From: Anthostomella pinea
Lineage: Eukaryota > Ascomycota > Sordariomycetes > Xylariales > Xylariaceae
Assembly (NCBI GenBank): GCA_963556695.1
Contig: CAUWAG010000008.1
Span: 2,170,001 to 2,234,000, forward strand
Direction of reading: 5' to 3'
DNA length: 64,000 bases
Part shown: positions 31,336 to 43,370 of the stretch, piece by piece
Position numbering within the stretch: the first letter of the stretch is position 1
Layout: each line of letters opens with the position of its first letter
Program-made: the position numbers and the translations under genes
The notes under the pieces: generated by a model
Seen by the model: only the letters and a program-made list of their open reading frames with translations
What the model was told of the DNA's origin: nothing
The model's database searches: none

Positions 31336-33038
31336 CGTGATCAACTTTATGGAGTGGATTATGGCAGTATGTATTAAGGCATCACCCGTATCAAGCTTTT
31401 TGCAATTGAAACCCGTCGATTCAGCGTCAATCTTCATATACTTTGACAAACACTCACACGCTAGCGCCCCCGCCTCGCTCTTGCGAGTGTGTTATATCTT
31501 AAGCCGCTCCGTGGATCCTGCGTATTCACTTGCAGTAAGTTATCTAGCTTCACAGCCGGCCAAGGGAATGGCGCGTCGTAATCACGCTGCTAACATGCCA
31601 CAAGGTTAGGACCAGCCCACTGCAACGGCCCAGAACAAAGCCCGGTGGGCAAAGGTCCTGGCCACATACAAGGCTGCGAAGATCGAGCCAACATCAGCCA
31701 AGGCAACGCACATCATGACGGTCACTTCCAGGTAGACGCACGAGCCGCAAGCAGAAGCGCAGGCAAGCATCACTACTTGGTCGCGCGCACGTGATGGGGA
31801 AAGGCCCGACACACAAGCTTCCGCGTATTACGAGGATACCTACTCAAGGGCAGGATCTGGCCAAACGACTGTCCGAATTACCAGGCCGTGCCAAAAACAG
31901 GGGTCATTCTGCGATACTGATGAGAGATCCCATAGTGTTCTGTGTTGGAAAAAGAAGAACATCTCCAGGGGATATGCACCCGCGTTTTATGGAATGTTGA
32001 CCCTCAGGGTAACCAGACTCACATGCGAATGGCTTCAGACAGGTCACGAATGGACGGATCAGAAGCCAGGTTATAAAAAGCTGCGCCTGTTATGATTGCC
32101 CTATAGCGCGGTGATCTAGCGCATGCAGGCCTGTAAGCCACGGGAAGCCACATCCGAGCATGTTATGATATCAAACACACCCTAGAGCATGTTATGATAT
32201 ACACCACTAAGCCAACGGTGAGAGGTACTGAAGACACGTATGACAGTGTGCTGGCAGCATATACGAGGAGGTGCCCATCCCCGAGTACTGAGGAAATGCT
32301 CCCCAGAAATACCAGCCGATTCAGTCCCAAGATCACGAAGCACCTTGTATGGTCAGACTTCGCCCTCAGCTTCACAATGACAGCGGTGGCCCATAGTTCG
32401 ACTTCACCGTATTAGGTGATAGGACCCCGACCATACTTGCCTCAAGTTCGCAGTGAGTAGTATCATTTGCCCAACAATACTGTTTAGTGTCTTTTTCTTT
32501 TTTAAGCTCTTCGACCGAAAAGAGAAGCTAAACACAAATACCTCAAAAGATAACAAAAAGCAAAGCCCCCGTGTTATACGTATAAAACAACTTTAAATAC
32601 GTTCGTAATTTAGAACAATCGCTGCCAACGGCGCGAAAAGGGTACGAGATAGCTAATAATTTAAGAGACTATTAAGGTTACGCTACGCCGAACAGTTATA
32701 AACTTTAAAGCTACCGCCGCAAGACTCATCGAAGCCATGCCGAGGGACTTCCAAACTCTAAGCCCATCCGACTAATCGCAATGAAAACCCCGTCCGACGC
32801 GCACAAAACGGCCGTTCCTCTCCTTCTACTTCCTTCACAACCACCATCCAAACCTGTCGCAACCACATCCCCCATTACTACATTTCCACACCACAATCAA
32901 GCGACAAGCTGCCTTAAAATCTCAGCGCAATTCCACCAGGCTTTTTCAACTTAAAATTAATAGTGCAACCGACACATTTCTATGCTTCGCGAGGCCATTC
33001 GTGGGACTCGAATTCAATGATGTCTTACCCGGGCAAGA
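31336..33038. other. Intergenic with a RIP-like repeat
   Basis: No gene. A 16-bp direct repeat (GAGCATGTTATGATAT) occurs twice near 32,156 and 32,186. From about 32,480 the DNA becomes AT-richer and TA-rich, and 32,700-32,875 is a repeat shared with 62,610-62,770. Confidence 0.55.
32700..32875 (+). repeat. Dispersed repeat, less-mutated copy
   Basis: Aligns over about 170 bp with 62,610-62,770. The best-conserved part is 32,778-32,870, with a shared ACAAAACGGCC/ATAAAACGGCC core. Nearly all differences are C in this copy against T in the other, or G against A, mostly in CpA/TpG context. The family is unknown. Confidence 0.75.
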
Positions 33039-33722
33039 ATGCATTGGGTTGGGACAAGTTGTAGGTACTTCGAAACCCCTTTTGACATGCTGCTTACAGC
33101 ACCTAGCCGAGTCCGCGACGACCCCTACAAGCCCGTATACGAAGCCTGGGAGATTGTCTCAGTGCGACCGACAACCGAGCTGCGCTCCTTCAAGCGGATC
33201 CTGGGCGTGAACCTGAGCTCGGAGTATAGGGTGCTGGATGACGGTTACACCGGTGTCCGAGCTGCGCCTTCGTATTCTCAGGCCGAACTGGAGAACATGG
33301 TAGCTGCCAATCAGCAAGCGTATGAGACGGCAACCCCCGAACTCCTGAGTATCGCCAAGAGATCTTCATACGCGCAGGATCTGGCCAATCGAGTGTTCGA
33401 CTTACCAGGGCCTCTCCCAAGCAAAGTTGGACAACTGCTAGACCATCGATTGGTGGCAACTAACAAGTGCCCATACGCCGGGCGGGAGTGGAAGATCGCA
33501 GCTCTTCCTGCAATGGAAGATTGGATGACCGACGAAGCTCCAAGAGCCAAGGGATGGAGTCTCTTCAAGCGCTCCGGCGTCAGTCAGGAATATCCTGTTC
33601 ATAAGTGGCTGATTGTGCTGCGCGGCCAAGAGACCAAGACCAGTCAAGGTTTCGAAGCGTTCGATATGCATTCAAATCCTTGGTTGAAGATGGACGTGAT
33701 GGATAACGACGCGCAGTATTGA
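33039..33722 (+). CDS. Hypothetical protein
   Basis: A 227-codon frame. From residue 17 (ATG at 33,087) the sequence looks like a real protein: YKPVYEAWEIVSVRP, then LGVNLSSEYRVLDDGY, an Ala/Glu-rich helix, and KWLIVLRGQETKTSQGFEAF near the end. No family recognised; no signal peptide or membrane segment. The 5' end is uncertain: the first 16 residues may be leader sequence, and a small intron ending TTACAG at 33,102 is possible. It is isolated between two gene-poor stretches. Confidence 0.5.
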   Translation: MHWVGTSCRYFETPFDMLLTAPSRVRDDPYKPVYEAWEIVSVRPTTELRSFKRILGVNLSSEYRVLDDGYTGVRAAPSYSQAELENMVAANQQAYETATPELLSIAKRSSYAQDLANRVFDLPGPLPSKVGQLLDHRLVATNKCPYAGREWKIAALPAMEDWMTDEAPRAKGWSLFKRSGVSQEYPVHKWLIVLRGQETKTSQGFEAFDMHSNPWLKMDVMDNDAQY

Positions 33723-34045
33723 AGGAAATATCACTTGGCCGTTAGGATCGGTATGAAGGAGCGTAATGAAGTCCAATTGCCGGACAGTGTCCAGAGTGTA
33801 ACTAGGTTAATTCATGGGTACTATGGCACACATTATTGCATCTGCAACTTTTGCTCTGAGCTGATTTGAAGACCTCTAATTTCATTCTGATTATACCGTT
33901 GGTCTTTATACTTACTCCCAGCTAGCGAGGAATGGCCGAGATGAGCTCCAGGCTCGAAACTGCTTGTATACCTTTTTGACGCACTCCTTCGAGCGATCAA
34001 CTCACCTATTCCACTCGAGACTAAGAGTGCTTCCCTTGAAGCGGT
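33723..34045. other. Intergenic
   Basis: Convergent 3' regions of the two hypothetical genes; nothing else seen. Confidence 0.5.
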
Positions 34046-34744
34046 TCAGTTTACTCGAAGTTGCTGTGGCTGACTTTTTCTAGCCCAGTGACTGCGCTCA
34101 GCGGCACGGAGTGCTGGCCTTGTGAGCGAAACACGCAAGCGCCTTACTGAACGAGAATAAGCTGTCGGCTCAGGATCCCACAGTTCGGACAATGACCCAA
34201 AGATACTCAACTCAGGATCTCGTCCATGACTCGTGAAGAGCAGGTTGCGCAACCGAGGTTTCGTCGCATCGCGAATCTCCCATACGCCCCCATTCCGCTT
34301 CGCTTCCGCAAGCTTCTTCGCAAGATTCTTCTCGCAGTTCTCCACTATACTCAATGCCTCCTCAGAGGCCAGACGGTCCTTGCTGTCATGTCCGCGAACT
34401 GTAGACGCTAGTCTGTAGGCATCATAAGCCTCCGGGTACTTTTTGAGGGCCCGCAGGATATGACCCTTGTAGAGCTGGCATCTCGCCAGGGGGGCGAACT
34501 CACCGGCGTCGGGGTCCCTGGCAAACAGGAGAGCCTCTCTTAGCAGGCCATAGGCTTCGGCGTAGACTGCTTTGACGTAGTCGGCTTCGGCGTCGTCGGC
34601 CCCTGCGTCATCGGCCTCTGAGGGCTGGCGTCGATCACTGGCTAGCAGTGACTCGCAGGAGAGCAGCAACTCCTCAATGTGCTCTCTGGTCGCGAGCTTC
34701 TCCTCCATCGATAGATCAAAAGCGGACGTGTTGAGCAGAGCCAT
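34046..34744 (-). CDS. Hypothetical protein with TPR-like helices
   Basis: Intronless, 232 residues. Residues about 15-150 are helical, with an acidic Ala/Asp-rich loop (SEADDAGADDAEADY) and a TPR-like pair of helices (ARCQLYKGHILRALKKYPEA then YDAYRLAST). The C-terminal third is basic and Arg/Ser-rich. No catalytic motif or signal peptide. TPR similarity suggests protein binding, which is inference from pattern only. Confidence 0.6.
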   Translation of the reverse strand: MALLNTSAFDLSMEEKLATREHIEELLLSCESLLASDRRQPSEADDAGADDAEADYVKAVYAEAYGLLREALLFARDPDAGEFAPLARCQLYKGHILRALKKYPEAYDAYRLASTVRGHDSKDRLASEEALSIVENCEKNLAKKLAEAKRNGGVWEIRDATKPRLRNLLFTSHGRDPELSIFGSLSELWDPEPTAYSRSVRRLRVSLTRPALRAAERSHWARKSQPQQLRVN

Positions 34745-35892
34745 GACTAAATGTTACTGATAGCGTTGGTAGGCGAAAGATTTGGTCAATGGCTGATGTC
34801 GGATGCTATGCTCAACGAAAGGTGTTGACTCCTCCATTCTGTTTGGCACTGGGCTCTTAAGTAGTCCATCAATGGCCTTGTTCACCCGGTCTCTTTGGCT
34901 CATTGACGCCTTGCAAAGCGATAACAAAGGCTGAAAGAGCAGACCAGGTAAAGGGAATACCCAATACAATGGCGCTTACATACAATGAACATTATGAGCA
35001 TGGGAATCTCCTTCACTTCTCTACGTCATCCCATGATGTGTATTTCTTCTATCAATTATCCAGCAGCGTTCTGTTAGTCTCGTGACAATGGTGGTCTTGT
35101 CCAAGGCACAAAGTAGCTCATTGTCGCTCTGGCTGGACCGCAGATGACCATGCTGACGACCATCGGGCGTTCTGGCATCGGGACTAACCCTCGAAACACG
35201 AAGTTCATTGCGCTGCTGGAAATGGCTGTCTCACTCGTTGCAGCTGCAGGTAACCAGGTGCTATGGACGAATGAGCAATCTTCGGTGACTTCACCGGTGG
35301 GCGCATTGGTCCTCGGCGGCCGGTTTCGCGTACAACACCAGGGTCACCAGCAGTGTAAGAGCCTTACTACCTTTGCATATAGCCATCGGCATGCCCGTAC
35401 GAAGTGTGCCAAGTCCCACCAAAGCATAAGCATGAGCCTCAGCGCCATTTGTGTCCTTTGAATGCTTCTGCCAATGAACTGATCCAAGTGTCAACATCAG
35501 CCTGCCAAGTCGCCTAGCACAATAGCCAAGCATTGCCTCTCAGCGGCACGGTCCGCCGCGAACGCCATTTCGAATATCGCTCATAGCGTCCAGTGACTGT
35601 GATGCCCTATACAGTGGCACAGCCAAGCAGACGGGGAGCTCATACTCCGTAGCAAGACCAATTGAGTCGGTATAATGCCGCACACCTGACTAAATGCCTA
35701 TCGGGCACACCATCAGCCGGATGTACTTGACAAACACGGCGGCGACCAGTCATGCGGCCGTAAGACCTAATCGCCGCGGGGAGGTTTTCCCCTCATACAT
35801 AAAATCAAGGGCTTGGTGCAGTCGAACCCATCACAACACTTCCAGCCAGGACACAGAGACGAGCGCAACCAAGCTCAAAGGAAGAGAACATC
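34745..35892. other. Intergenic
   Basis: Divergent upstream region between the TPR-like gene and the O-methyltransferase. Short open frames (35,144-35,461 and others) have no motif. Confidence 0.5.
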
Positions 35893-37242
35893 ATGGACGA
35901 TCACATGACAGTCTCTGCGCTTGCAGACATCATCAGACACCAGGCTGAGATTCTCGAAGATGGTCGGCTGAGACATACATACCCAGACCACTATGGCGAC
36001 AAGTCTCTCACCACGGCCAGATCGAGACTTCTCGAAGCTTGCGACAAGCTAAATCACCTCGTCACGGGCCCTGAGGAGTACATGATGGGACTCGCTCAAG
36101 GGCATCGACTGCAGGCGGCGCTGCAATACGTCTGCCACTTCCGCCTGGCATCGCACATTCCTGCGGACGGAACTCCGATCTCGTACGACGAGCTGGCTGA
36201 GAAGGCCAGTGTCGAGGCATCTCGCTGTGTTCGCATCCTCCGGCTCCTCATGACGCACCACATATTCAGAGAGCCGGGAACCCGTCTCATCGCGCATAAT
36301 CGCAACTCCAGGGTTCTCCTGGATTCCGACGCCGGAGCGGCAATTGAGTGGTACACCAACGAGGCCTTCCGCTCCAGTACTTTTCTTGCCGAGGCAAGCG
36401 AATTATGGCCAAGCAGTGAGCAAATGAACCAGACAGCGCTCAATCTCGCATACGACACGAGTCTTCCGGCTTTCAGATTCTTATCACAGTCGCTCGAGCC
36501 GTCCAGGGCCGACCGGTACTCGCGAGCGATGGCCGGGCTTTCGAAGCGCAGGCAACTCACAGTTGAGCATCTCGTCACGGGGTATGATTGGAAAAGCCTG
36601 CCGAACGACACGACGATGGTCGATGTGGGTGGTGGGAATGGATACTGTTCCAAGGCCATCGCCGACGCCAACCCGGGACTGAAATTCGTCGTGCAGGACT
36701 TGAAGAAAACGTTCGGTGCCGTACACACTGACCTGAAGGGGCGGTTGCGATTCATGGAGTACGACTTCTTCACACCGCAGCCAGTGGTCGCCGACGTCTA
36801 TCTCCTCAGGCGGGTCCTGCATTACCACCCGAATAAGTATGTAGTCAAGATACTTCAGGCCCAGGTGAGCGCCATGAAGAAACCTGGGGCTAGAATCATC
36901 ATCATGGACGATATTGCGATACGCAGCGGGATGATCACCACGCTGGAAGAACGGAAGACAAGGTGCGCAATCCTGGTAGTACCATAATCATCTGCTCACT
37001 GATCTTACAGGACCTTGGACATCTCGATGATGTCGCTTTACAACTCTGCCGAACGAGACCTTGGCGACTGGAAGGCGTTGTTTCACACAGTAGACCCGAA
37101 GCTGAAGCTGGTCGACGTCAGGAAGCCGCCTGGAAGTTCTCTGTCCATCATGGAGCTCTGGATGGATCAACAAAGTCAATCTCGTGGTCAGAACGACGGT
37201 TCATTGCCATATGCCTTTACTAAAAGGAACTCAGTATCCTAG
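35893..37242 (+). CDS. SAM-dependent O-methyltransferase (COMT-like)
   Basis: Exons 35,893-36,962 and 37,011-37,242 give 433 residues; the 48-nt intron ends CTTACAG and completes an Arg codon. Residues about 60-150 are the winged-helix dimerisation part (RLQAALQYVCHFRLASHIPA). The SAM-binding motif is MVDVGGGNGYCSKAIA (about 247-262), with FVVQDL as its acidic loop. The RRVLHYHPNKYVVKIL block holds the His expected at the catalytic position, and ARIIIMDDI follows. Fungal members methylate hydroxyls of polyketides or phenolics. No biosynthetic backbone gene is adjacent, so the substrate is unknown. The intron lies before the C-terminal SLSIMELWM strand. The ATG at 35,893 is the first in frame; a second at 35,905 is possible. 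Confidence 0.9.
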
Positions 37243-38176
37243 GAAGGTAAGCATAAAGGAACGGGGCGTCTGCGGTTACAGTTCAGTAATGGGTGGGAAC
37301 ACAATGGGAAGAGCCAGGCGTTCGTTTGGCTACTCTCTCTGGGCGTTTCGTCGCCTTTCTCGGCCAACGGACTCCTCCTTCATTCATGGGGCCGGTTTGG
37401 AGACCAACTCTTGGTAAAGGTCGATCAATGCGCCGCTCAACCGGCACGATTGGTATGATTTTCCTCTCAGGCGAAGTATCGTGAAATAGGTAGTATATCG
37501 AGCTGTCATTGTATGCTGCTATCAGTGAATCCTCTTCATGTCTGCCGCTCTCGTCGAAAATTTCAGCGTACTGAGGAGCTTGAGATCCCCGACGTCCTTG
37601 CAATGCTGCCGTCGAGTATGATTCAAGACCATATCTGGTCTCACAACCACGCTGCACTAGTCGGGCAGAACGATGGGCATGGTCCAGTTCTCGTCGCAGA
37701 ATACTTATCTTCTGAGGATTTTTCGAACGGTTTCCTTGCTCAATTTGGGCACAGGTACGACCGACCTTCTTAATGGCTGCGCTGGATGAGGCCGGAGGTT
37801 TGCGACCGCGCAGTGCGAAGTTGCATGGTGTCCATTTATGCAAGGTACCACACGAAAATGAGTTGTTTTATGCAGAAATGAAAGTTACCTTATTCTCTGC
37901 GACACCCGAGTTCCAGTGGTGGAAGACGTCATACTGTTTGACGTCACTCTTACACAGTACCTAACAGAAGCCCCGCAGCCCGAGGGAGGTGCCGGACCAA
38001 GCTCCGGGCCTCAAGCTGGGAGCTCTCCCTCCCCCTCGAGCTTCACTCCAGCTCCTACAACCAATCAATCTCACGACTTCACCTCGAACCTAGTCTCACG
38101 ACGTTGCCTCGAACCCAATCACATGTGCGAACGAGATCGATTGCCTTTATTCGACAGCTACAACAGATTGGCTACG
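37243..38176. other. Intergenic; open frames not called
   Basis: A minus-strand frame of 186 codons (37,283-37,843) has no motif. The frame of the next gene is open upstream to 37,916, but that stretch is Pro/Ser/Thr-rich and reads like 5' leader. Confidence 0.4.
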
Positions 38177-39910
38177 ATGGCGGGAGGATCAGGAGCTGAA
38201 CAAGACCGCTTCGGCGGCTGGTTCGGCGGGAACAAAGCCGACCAGGTCAAGGACGCTGCCCAGCAGAACCTGCCGAGAGGCTTGGGAGCTGAGCAAGACC
38301 GCTTAGGTGGCTGGTTTGGTGGCGACAAAGCCGACAAAGTCAAGGACGCCGCCCAGAAGAACCTACCGACCGGCTCGGGCGCGGAGCAAGACCGGCTCGG
38401 TGGCTGGCTTGGGGGCAATAAGGGGGCCGACGTTAAAGACGCAGTGCAGGAACAAATGCCTAAAGCCTCCGGAGCTGAGCAAGACCGATTTGGCGGCTGG
38501 TTTGGCGGTGGTCAGGCAGACCAAGCCAAAGATGCCGTACAGAGACGCATGCCCAGCACATCTGGTGCCGAACAAGACAGATACGGCGGTCATTTCAGCG
38601 GCGACCAGGCAGACAAGGCCAGAGATACCGTGAATAGACACCTCCCACGCACATCAGGAGCTGAGCAAGATCGACTGGGTGGTTGGTTCGGTGGAGACAA
38701 ACTACCCTCTCGAGCCGAGGTTGAGAGAAACCTACCCAGTGGCTCTGGCGCTGAACAGGACAGGTACGGTGGCTGGTTCGGAGGCCACAAAGGCCCTTCC
38801 GCTCAGGATATTCGCGATAAACTGCCCAGAGCTTCAGGTGCTGAGCAGGACCGCTATGGATCCCACTTCAACATTGGCAGCGAGCGCTACATCGGGACCA
38901 CGACGCTTGGTCTTCTTCAACACGCCGTCTTGCCGTCATTTGGACTCCACGCCGGCCTTGGCGCCATTGCATACGGAATCGGTTGCTACACCGACAGAGC
39001 TGAGGCCAAAGACTACCTATGGCCCAGTGGTCAGGTTGCTAACGCTTGGTGGTCTGCCATTGGTGTTCCCGTCGTCTACGGCGGCCTGTCCGTCTCTGCT
39101 GCTTGGGCTGCTTTGACATACGACCAGAAGCTGCTCCTCACCGGCGTCACGGCCTGGGGAGCACGTCTCTTCTACCATGTTGCGTCTCGCGGCGTGCGGC
39201 GCGGCGAGGATGACCCCCGTTACGTGACCGCCAAGAAACAAGATCCGGGATTCTGGAACAAGGCTGCATTCTCCATGTTCTTGCCCGAGGCGGTTGCGCA
39301 GACCCTGATCACCCTGCCCTTCGTGCTTCCTTTCCGTGCCCCTGTGTCTAGTGCCGTTTCGTCTCTCAGTGCAGGCCCTTCGGCTATCTCGCACAGCTTG
39401 GCCGTCTTCCTGTTCGTCGCCGGTTTCGCCACGGAAGTTCTTGCCGATTACCAGTTAGAGGCTCACACTCAGGAGTCTGGTAACACCAGTTTGAACCGTG
39501 AGGGCGTATGGAGCATTGTTCGCCATCCCAAGTGAGTCTTTCCGCTCTTCTGTGATTGTCATGCCGACTGACCCGTTATCAGCTACTTGGGCGACGCACT
39601 GTCCCATCTCTCGTTTTCGGTCTTAGCATCTAGTGCTGGCCTGCTGCACCCGCTAGCCGCCATTGGTCCCATCGTCAATTACATTTTCCTGCGTGCGGTC
39701 GGCGGCGACAAGGAGAACGAGGCATCGCAGGAGGCACGCTACGCCAAGGAGAACCCGCCCAAGTACCAGCAACTGCAGGAGTACAAGCGGACGAAGAACA
39801 GCTTCTGGCCAAGCCTGAACGAGGTGGGCAACAAGTGGCTGTGGGCCATTGTTGCTGCTGGTGCTGGAGGTGTCGCACTTGAGCAGTCGCTTGTGAACTT
39901 TTCGACATGA
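38177..39910 (+). CDS. DUF1295 membrane protein with eight N-terminal 31-residue repeats
   Basis: Exons 38,177-39,531 and 39,583-39,910 join at RHP(N)YLGD to give 560 residues. Residues 5-235 are eight near-identical units (consensus SGAEQDR-aromatic/L-GGWFGG, a charged helix with KDA, then LP). Residues about 240-560 are multi-spanning, with TTLGLLQHAVLPSFGLHAGL, WWSAIGVPVVYGGLSVSAAW and the conserved RHPNYLGD and GVWSI blocks. These fit the DUF1295 / steroid 5-alpha-reductase-like family, membrane proteins that include NADPH-dependent reductases. No substrate can be assigned. The repeat extension is not part of the family's usual plan. I chose the ATG at 38,177 because the repeats begin four codons later; upstream in-frame ATGs at 38,126 and 37,916 would add 17 or 87 residues without a domain. 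Confidence 0.85.
38189..38876 (+). repeat. Eight in-frame tandem repeats of ~93 bp
   Basis: Units start at 38,189, 38,282, 38,375, 38,468, 38,561, 38,654, 38,744 and 38,834. Units 1-5 are 93 bp, 6 and 7 are 90 bp, and the last is partial. The protein motif GAEQDR is invariant in all eight; the DNA differs at many third positions, so the array is not a very recent expansion. Units 5 and 8 replace GGW by GGH or GSH. Confidence 0.95.
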
Positions 39911-41154
39911 TGAGAGCCGAGACTCAATTAGAGCAACTGAGTCGAAGGGCAACTACTTGTATGATAGGATTGTGCCGATAACGACGGGTCCTCAAGGAAA
40001 CAGATTAACAGATCATGATTAAGTACTCAACCTATGTCGCAGTAGCTGTACAGTCTCGTGGACTTTTGCCTGACGCGGAAATTCGGGGCGGGGCGGGTGG
40101 GGGCAGAGAACAGCCCCTTTGCTCAATGGGCTTGTGATTACGGCCCCCGTGAACACCGTCTGAGTTATCTGAGGCAATTTACAACCCAGGCAAGAAAGAC
40201 AACATCGACTTGGCTGGCGCTTTGGTCCGCCGCGGCCGGCTTTTTGAAGCGACTCGGGGGCCTGGGAGCTGCCTCTCGAAACAGTTAATGGTCTGTATAA
40301 GCTGTTGAGGAACTCTTCATCTGATTCGACTCATCTTCCTTGAATTCTCGAGGACCTCTGAGCATAACAATCCATCCATTGATCTTTTGAGAGCCGAGGA
40401 AAGCGGAATGGATGTCCCTGGCGCCCGCTGGCGTCTGTGGATCTCGACGAGTCGCAGTAGACGTCATCGGCGCTCCCCTTTGGCGCTTTCGGAGCCGTAA
40501 ACGATAGTCTTGAGCTGTCCTTACCTATATTATTGGAGCGCCTAGGACCACTTCGACTGTTCTCCAGCTTTCTGGTCTTCGACTCCAACAGGGTGCAAAT
40601 CTTCCGAGACCGACCTCTCTGCACCCCGTATTCTTCTTCCCCGCAGACCAGGGTTTGCGTGCCCACTGCCATATTGGCCCCGGCCATTTGATCCCCTCAC
40701 CAAACCTGATTGCTTCGAGTCATGTTACTCTATGCCAGATTCACGGTCGTATGCGAGTGCTTGGTGTTGTAGCTCTGGAGAAAAGTACCTCGTGCCGGGC
40801 AATGTTTACGAAGGGGGAAGTGCACGTGGCTGCACAGCAAGTGGGCAGCATGAAATACCACTCATTCAAGATGTCTCATAGGTGGATCTCCAACAAACAT
40901 ATCGCGGCAGGGTGCCAGTCTGATGAGGTCGTATGGAACATGGACAACTGGCCCAGGTCATGTACGTCTCTGTGGATCGTCTCGACGGACGGATATTCTT
41001 GATTCGCTCCAACCTCGCCGAAGCCAGAAGTCCGGTGGGAGTACTTGTGCTGTGCAGCCGATATAAAGCAGGTACATAGTCCAGCTGGCCCGCATAGCCT
41101 GGGTCCTGTTGCGGACAGTACTGAGCCCCTTTAATTCTCCAAAGTAACTTCAAT
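39911..41154. other. Intergenic
   Basis: 3' region of the DUF1295 gene and promoter of the GH43 gene. A 118-codon minus-strand frame at 40,331-40,687 has a possible GTAAGG donor but no motif; not called. Confidence 0.45.
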
Positions 41155-43370
41155 ATGCGTTCCTTGGTACTCTCAGCTCTTGTCGGTTCTGTGCCTATTG
41201 CTGCCAATTACATCCCTCGACCAGCATCGAAGGTGCAGAGACAGGCAACAGATGTATTCGAAGGCTATGCCTTTGCGTACTTCACGGGCGATACCACCGC
41301 AGGGGAGAACATCTACTTCGCGGCAAGCAACGGCAACGATGCGCTCGATTGGATTGAACTCAACGGAGGGAAGCCTGTGCTGACCTCTTCAATGGGTACC
41401 GGCGGTCTTCGGGATCCCTTTATTATGCGCTCGGTGGAGGGAGACACCTTCTACATCCTGGCGACAGACCTATCTATCGGCTCCGGAACATCTTGGGATG
41501 ATGCTGTCCGCACCGGAAGTCGATATCTAGAAATATGGGAATCGAGCGACTTGGTAACCTGGTCCGATCAACGACACGTGCTGGTCTCACCTGAGACTGC
41601 TGGGATGACCTGGGCTCCAGAAGCATACTACGACGATGAACTTGGCACGTACGTTGTCTACTGGGCGTCCGCCCTCTATGATGAGTCGGACACGAATCAC
41701 ACGGGCGATACCTATGACAAAATGTTGTACGCAACAACCGACGACTTTACGACTTTCAGCGAGCCCCAGACGTGGCAGGATGCCGGATCAGCACGCATAG
41801 ACTCAACCGTGCTCGAGGTCGACGGTGTCTACTACCGCTTCACCAAAGACGAGGGCGCGAGCACCGGCTGTACGGATATCATCGAAGAGAGCTCCACCTA
41901 CTTGACGGCTACCTTGGATTCATGGACTCAGATCGCAACATGCATTGGGGCAAACGCTGGGACTGGGGCCGTGGAAGGCCCAAGCATCTTCAAGTCGAAT
42001 CCTGACGATGTCAATGGAGACAAGTATTACCTCTTCGTCGACGAGTACACGGACCGGGGTTACATTCCACTGGAGTCCACCAGCATTAGCAGCCCCGACT
42101 GGCAGATTTCAAGCTCCTATACTCTACCCACCAGTCCCCGTCATGGCACCGTCATGCCCATCATGGCTGCCGAATTATTGGCCTTTACGGCTGCCTGGAC
42201 AGCTTCTGGTTCTGCAGCCAAGCGCTCGACTCAGAAGGACAAGCGCGACAGTCCGGTGTTGGCAGGCTACTATGCCGACCCGAACATTGCCGTCTTTGGC
42301 GACACGTTCTACATCTATCCTACGACAGATGGTATACCTGACTGGGGTGGAAATGTGTTCTACACGTGGAAGTCGGTATGTGTCTTCTAGTCGTGTCTTC
42401 GAGACATTGCATTACTCTCATGATCAGTGGGTAACGAGTGGCCACTGACATATTCCTCGCAGACTGATCTACAGACTTGGACGCGATCGGATGAACCCTT
42501 TCTGACTCTCAACGAAACTGCCGGCAATGTGCCGTGGGCAACGGGGGTAAGTCGCGCGGATACTCCCTACTTAACGCAGAGTCATGTACTGATCGTCTAT
42601 CGCAGAACGCGTGGGCCCCAACAATCATCGATAGATATGGGAGCTACTACTTCTACTTCAGCGGCCAAAACCCGACCTATGATTGGAAGACGATTGGCGT
42701 AGCCGTCGCTGATTCTCCCGAGGGACCCTTCACAGCCCAAGATGAAGCGATGATCCTCAATAATGAGGCCTTAACGACTAATCAAGCCATCGATCCCGCT
42801 ACCTTCCTAGACCCTGCGACCGGGAAGTATTATCTATGTTGGGGAAACGGGTAGGCCAACCTCAGATTTCATCTCAGCCTACCGGCAGTTTCATCATGTT
42901 TACTGATTTCGTCCTACAGCGTTGCTCTAATGGCAGAGCTAGGTGATGACATGATCTCGATCAAAGAAGACACTTTGATCGCGCCAGAAGGCCTGACCGA
43001 CTTCCGAGAGGGTTCCTTCATGAACTACCGTGACGGACTGTATCACATGACATACTCGATCGATGACACGCGATCCGAAGACTACCGCGTGGGCTATGCG
43101 ACGGCCTCGAGTGCCACCGGGCCGTTCACATACCAGGGTGTCATTCTGCAGAAGGACGAGTCGCAGGGCATCTTGGCGACGGGACACAATTCGATCATTA
43201 ACCTTCCCGGTACTGATGACTGGTACATCGCTTATCATCGCTTTGCTATTCCGAATGGCAACGGGACGATGCGGGAGGTCACCATTGATGTTTTGAACTT
43301 TGATGCGGACACGGGTCTCATTCAGGAGGTTATTCCAACGTTGGAGAGCGTGGCACCAGTGTCACTATAG
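41155..43370 (+). CDS. Secreted glycoside hydrolase, two GH43 domains
   Basis: Four exons (41,155-42,375; 42,463-42,546; 42,606-42,850; 42,920-43,370) give 666 residues. The start MRSLVLSALVGSVPIAANYI is a signal peptide. Domain 1 (about 35-345) has GLRDPFI (catalytic base Asp), ARIDSTV and AVEGPSIF (acid Glu). Domain 2 (about 370-660) has YYADPNIAVFGDTFYIY (base Asp), AIDPATF and FREGSFM (acid Glu). Both five-bladed-propeller domains therefore keep their catalytic triads. GH43 enzymes cut arabinan or xylan side chains and xylosides. The linker holds a dibasic KDKRDS, a possible Kex2-type cut that could release the two domains. All three introns fall in domain 2, with 59-87-nt lengths. The substrate cannot be fixed from sequence. 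Confidence 0.9.

Noticed and set aside
37283..37843. 186-codon minus-strand open frame
   Set aside because: No motif, Arg/Pro-rich composition and no upstream signals; it lies in an intergenic stretch. Length alone is not enough.
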